Part shown: piece by piece, positions 60,861-64,000 of the stretch
Layout of the letters: each line of letters opens with the position of its first letter
Numbering within the stretch: the stretch's first letter is position 1
DNA from: Acinetobacter pittii ATCC 19004 = CIP 70.29
GTDB lineage: Bacteria; Pseudomonadota; Gammaproteobacteria; Pseudomonadales; Moraxellaceae
Reading direction: 5' to 3'
DNA: 64,000 nt
Assembly: GCF_000369045.1 (NCBI RefSeq)
Contig: NZ_KB849790.1
Location: 627,422-691,421, forward strand
Position numbers and translations under genes: made by a program
Notes under the pieces: generated by a model
Seen by the model: only the letters and a program-made list of their open reading frames with translations
Database searches by the model: none
What the model was told of the DNA's origin: nothing

Positions 60861-62243
60861 ATGCCACGTATTCCTGTAATCAATACTAGCCATCTTGACC
60901 GTATTGATGAATTACTTGTCGATAACATCGATACAGGTGAATTTAAACTTCATCGCTCAGTGTTTACTGACGAAGCTCTTTTTGACCTCGAAATGAAATA
61001 TATCTTCGAAGGCAATTGGGTTTACTTAGCGCACGAAAGCCAAATTCCAAACAATAATGACTACTACACCACTTACATTGGTCGTCAGCCTGTCATTATT
61101 GCACGTAACCGTAACGGCGAACTCAATGCCATGATCAATGCATGTTCACACCGCGGAGCACAACTTTGCCGTTACAAGCGTGGTAATAAAGCAACGTATA
61201 CTTGCCCTTTCCACGGCTGGACGTTTAACAACTCAGGTAAATTGCTTAAGGTTAAAGATCCAAGTGAAGCAGGCTATTCTGACTGTTTTAACCAAGATGG
61301 CTCACACGACCTTAAAAAAGTGGCGCGTTTTGAGAGTTACAAAGGTTTCTTATTTGGTAGCTTAAATCCCGATGTTCCTTCACTTGAAGAATTCTTGGGT
61401 GAAACCACCAAAATCATCGACATGATTGTTGACCAGTCTGAACATGGTTTAGAAGTTTTACGTGGTTCATCTACCTATACCTACGAAGGTAACTGGAAAC
61501 TCACCGCTGAAAATGGTGCCGATGGTTACCACGTTTCTGCTGTGCACTGGAACTACGCAGCAACGACTCAACACCGTAAAGAAACTCAAGCTGCCGATAA
61601 CATCCGTGCGATGAGTGCAGGTTCTTGGGGTAAACAAGGCGGTGGCTCGTATGGCTTTGAAAATGGCCACATGTTGCTTTGGACACAATGGGCAAACCCA
61701 GAAGACCGTCCAAACTTCCCGAAAGCAGACGAATACACCGAAAAATACGGCGAAGCGATGTCGAAATGGATGATTGAGCGTTCACGTAATCTTTGTCTCT
61801 ATCCAAACGTTTATTTGATGGATCAGTTTGGTTCGCAAATTCGTGTACTTCGCCCACTTTCGGTTAATAGAACCGAAGTCACCATTTACTGTATCGCGCC
61901 TAAAGGCGAAGCACCTGAAGCTCGTGCACGTCGTATTCGTCAATATGAAGATTTCTTTAATGCATCAGGCATGGCAACACCAGACGATTTAGAAGAATTT
62001 CGTGCTTGTCAGGCAGGCTACGCAGGGATTGCACTTGAGTGGAATGATATGTGCCGTGGTTCAAAACACTGGATTTATGGACCAGACGATGCAGCAAATG
62101 AAATTGGTTTAAAACCCATGTTAAGTGGGATCAAAACTGAAGATGAAGGCCTGTATCTTGCCCAACATCAATATTGGTTACACACCATGAAACATGCGAT
62201 TGCATCAGAGAAAGAAATTGCTGATCAGGGAGAAACAGCATGA
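60861..62243 (+). CDS. benA: Benzoate 1,2-dioxygenase large subunit BenA
   Basis: The protein of 460 residues is the ring-hydroxylating oxygenase alpha subunit. Its Rieske 2Fe-2S motif is CSHRGAQLC then CPFHGW (about 95-118), and the mononuclear iron site is in [20 protein letters not shown] (about 214-233, two His and later Asp). It dihydroxylates benzoate to the cis-diol. I choose the ATG at 60861, preceded by CGGAGAACGG; an earlier in-frame start adds 13 residues not seen in BenA. It overlaps benB by four bases. Confidence 0.96.
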   Translation: MPRIPVINTSHLDRIDELLVDNIDTGEFKLHRSVFTDEALFDLEMKYIFEGNWVYLAHESQIPNNNDYYTTYIGRQPVIIARNRNGELNAMINACSHRGAQLCRYKRGNKATYTCPFHGWTFNNSGKLLKVKDPSEAGYSDCFNQDGSHDLKKVARFESYKGFLFGSLNPDVPSLEEFLGETTKIIDMIVDQSEHGLEVLRGSSTYTYEGNWKLTAENGADGYHVSAVHWNYAATTQHRKETQAADNIRAMSAGSWGKQGGGSYGFENGHMLLWTQWANPEDRPNFPKADEYTEKYGEAMSKWMIERSRNLCLYPNVYLMDQFGSQIRVLRPLSVNRTEVTIYCIAPKGEAPEARARRIRQYEDFFNASGMATPDDLEEFRACQAGYAGIALEWNDMCRGSKHWIYGPDDAANEIGLKPMLSGIKTEDEGLYLAQHQYWLHTMKHAIASEKEIADQGETA

Positions 62244-62740
62244 GTGCTCAAGACAAAGCAACTTTAGAAAATATTGCTCAGTTTCTCTATCGTGAAGCTC
62301 GCTTTTTAGATGATGAACAATGGGATGACTGGCTTGAATGCTATGCACCAGAAGCTTCTTTCTGGATGCCAGCTTGGGACGACGACGATAGATTAACTGA
62401 AGATCCACAATCTGAAATTTCACTTATTTATTATCCAGACCGTCAAGGTTTAGAAGATCGTGTGTTCCGTATTAAAACCGAGCGCTCATCTGCAACCATG
62501 CCGGACACACGCACAAGCCACAATATTGCCAACGTTGAAGTGGTTGAGCGCGACGGCGACAAAGTTACTGTTCGCTTTAACTGGAATACCTTGAGTTTCC
62601 GTTACAAGACAAATTATAGCTATTTCGGTATGTCACGTTATGTGATCGATTTTTCAGGTGATCAACCAAAAATCTTGAGCAAGTATGTCGTTTTGAAAAA
62701 TGACTACATCAATCAAGTCATTGATATCTACCACCTTTAA
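62240..62740 (+). CDS. benB: Benzoate 1,2-dioxygenase small subunit BenB
   Basis: The 166-residue beta subunit has the SnoaL-like cone fold of ring-hydroxylating dioxygenases: [20 protein letters not shown] at 15-34, [19 protein letters not shown] near 67, and the final strand ending [10 protein letters not shown]. It stabilises the BenA hexamer and has no cofactor. It overlaps benA by four bases (ATGA). A hairpin lies before benC. Confidence 0.94.
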   Translation: MSAQDKATLENIAQFLYREARFLDDEQWDDWLECYAPEASFWMPAWDDDDRLTEDPQSEISLIYYPDRQGLEDRVFRIKTERSSATMPDTRTSHNIANVEVVERDGDKVTVRFNWNTLSFRYKTNYSYFGMSRYVIDFSGDQPKILSKYVVLKNDYINQVIDIYHL

Positions 62741-62748
62741 GACATACC

Positions 62749-62778
62749 CCCTCAGTTAAACGGACTGTTGGCTGAGGG
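62749..62778 (+). other. Intercistronic hairpin between benB and benC
   Basis: CCCTCAG and CTGAGGG are perfect arms in the 71-base gap of the ben operon. No T-run follows; it may set relative expression by protecting or processing the transcript. Confidence 0.5.
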
Positions 62779-62781
62779 TAA

Positions 62782-63828
<1,047 letters not shown>

Positions 63829-63846
63829 CAGGTGGAGAAATTATCT

Positions 63847-64000
63847 ATGTCAAACCGTCAAAGATTTACCGATAAGGTTGTGATTGTTACGGGTAGTGCT
63901 CAAGGTATTGGTCGTGGCGTGGCACTACAAGTTGCAGCTGAAGGCGGACAAGTCATCATGGCTGACCGCTCTGAATATGTTGAAGACGTTCTCAAAGAAA
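63847..64000 (+). CDS. benD: Benzoate diol dehydrogenase BenD, N-terminal part
   Basis: The frame starts at ATG 63847 (GGTGGAGAA upstream) and runs off the right edge after 51 codons. It encodes a short-chain dehydrogenase start: DKVVIVTGSAQGIGRGVALQ with the TGxxxGIG cofactor motif, then an acidic ADR that fits NAD use. BenD oxidises the benzoate cis-diol to catechol with loss of CO2. Order benA-B-C-D is conserved. Confidence 0.92.
   Translation, partial: MSNRQRFTDKVVIVTGSAQGIGRGVALQVAAEGGQVIMADRSEYVEDVLKE

Overview
The window is chromosomal DNA of an Acinetobacter, most likely of the calcoaceticus-baumannii complex. The base composition is AT-rich and the encoded proteins have Acinetobacter character. 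Recognisable landmarks are kdsD-kdsC-lptC-lptA-lptB, a MopR-type phenol regulator with its phenol hydroxylase operon, and benM next to benABCD. The join of phenol hydroxylase genes, a 293-codon gene and benM-benABC matches the phenol cluster I remember from strain PHEA-2 (mphKLMNOP-mphX-benM-ben). Species assignment is inference.

Layout. 1-11 kb: tail of an unknown gene, AraC-type regulator, class III aminotransferase, mutS, GNAT, fdxA, an M15-like lipoprotein, O-methyltransferase, tandem universal stress protein, hexapeptide acyltransferase and YigZ. 11-16 kb: a complete type I secretion operon (TolC-like, ABC, HlyD-like) with no substrate gene beside it. 16-20 kb: Kdo synthesis and LPS transport genes. 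20-22 kb: cysS, then tRNA-Gly with the decayed start of a phage integrase immediately downstream. 22-27 kb: MscS-like channel, a DUF3592-like protein and a tightly overlapping four-gene cluster (acyl-CoA dehydrogenase-like, PIG-L deacetylase, NodS-like methyltransferase, GT2 glycosyltransferase).

28-43 kb is the accessory part. It holds two related promoter/structured-RNA modules at 29.6-31.4 and 32.86-32.96 kb. Both face left and share the same -35 block and a 17-bp spacer. The first is split by an IS3-family element with a 3-bp target duplication; the second encodes a compact RNA resembling the C4 antisense RNA of P1/P4-type phages. Between them lie HIRAN, YHYH-like and P-loop genes. Further right are Lrp, a tiny membrane protein, a ProC paralogue, a cold-shock protein, an LpxL-type acyltransferase, a LysE exporter, a lysis pair (holin and GH108 endolysin) and an XRE/S24 repressor with a three-palindrome operator array.

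43-51.8 kb: initiator tRNA-Met, xseAB, an exporter, small unknown proteins, a Cys-rich copper-storage-like protein, a probable small RNA, and a copper module (copA-cueR facing a copZ-like gene) in which both promoters have the 19-bp spacer typical of MerR-family control. 51.8-64 kb: aromatic catabolism. MopR is a sigma-54 activator reading left; the mop operon converts phenol to catechol; an exported beta-barrel-like protein follows; then LysR-type BenM and benABCD convert benzoate towards catechol. Both routes meet at catechol, whose ring-cleavage genes are not in the window.

No CRISPR array or rRNA was seen. The features I would look at first are the paired phage-type RNA modules, the repressor operator array with its retained lysis genes, the four-gene overlapping cluster, the small RNA near 47.8 kb and several small proteins too short for routine annotation.
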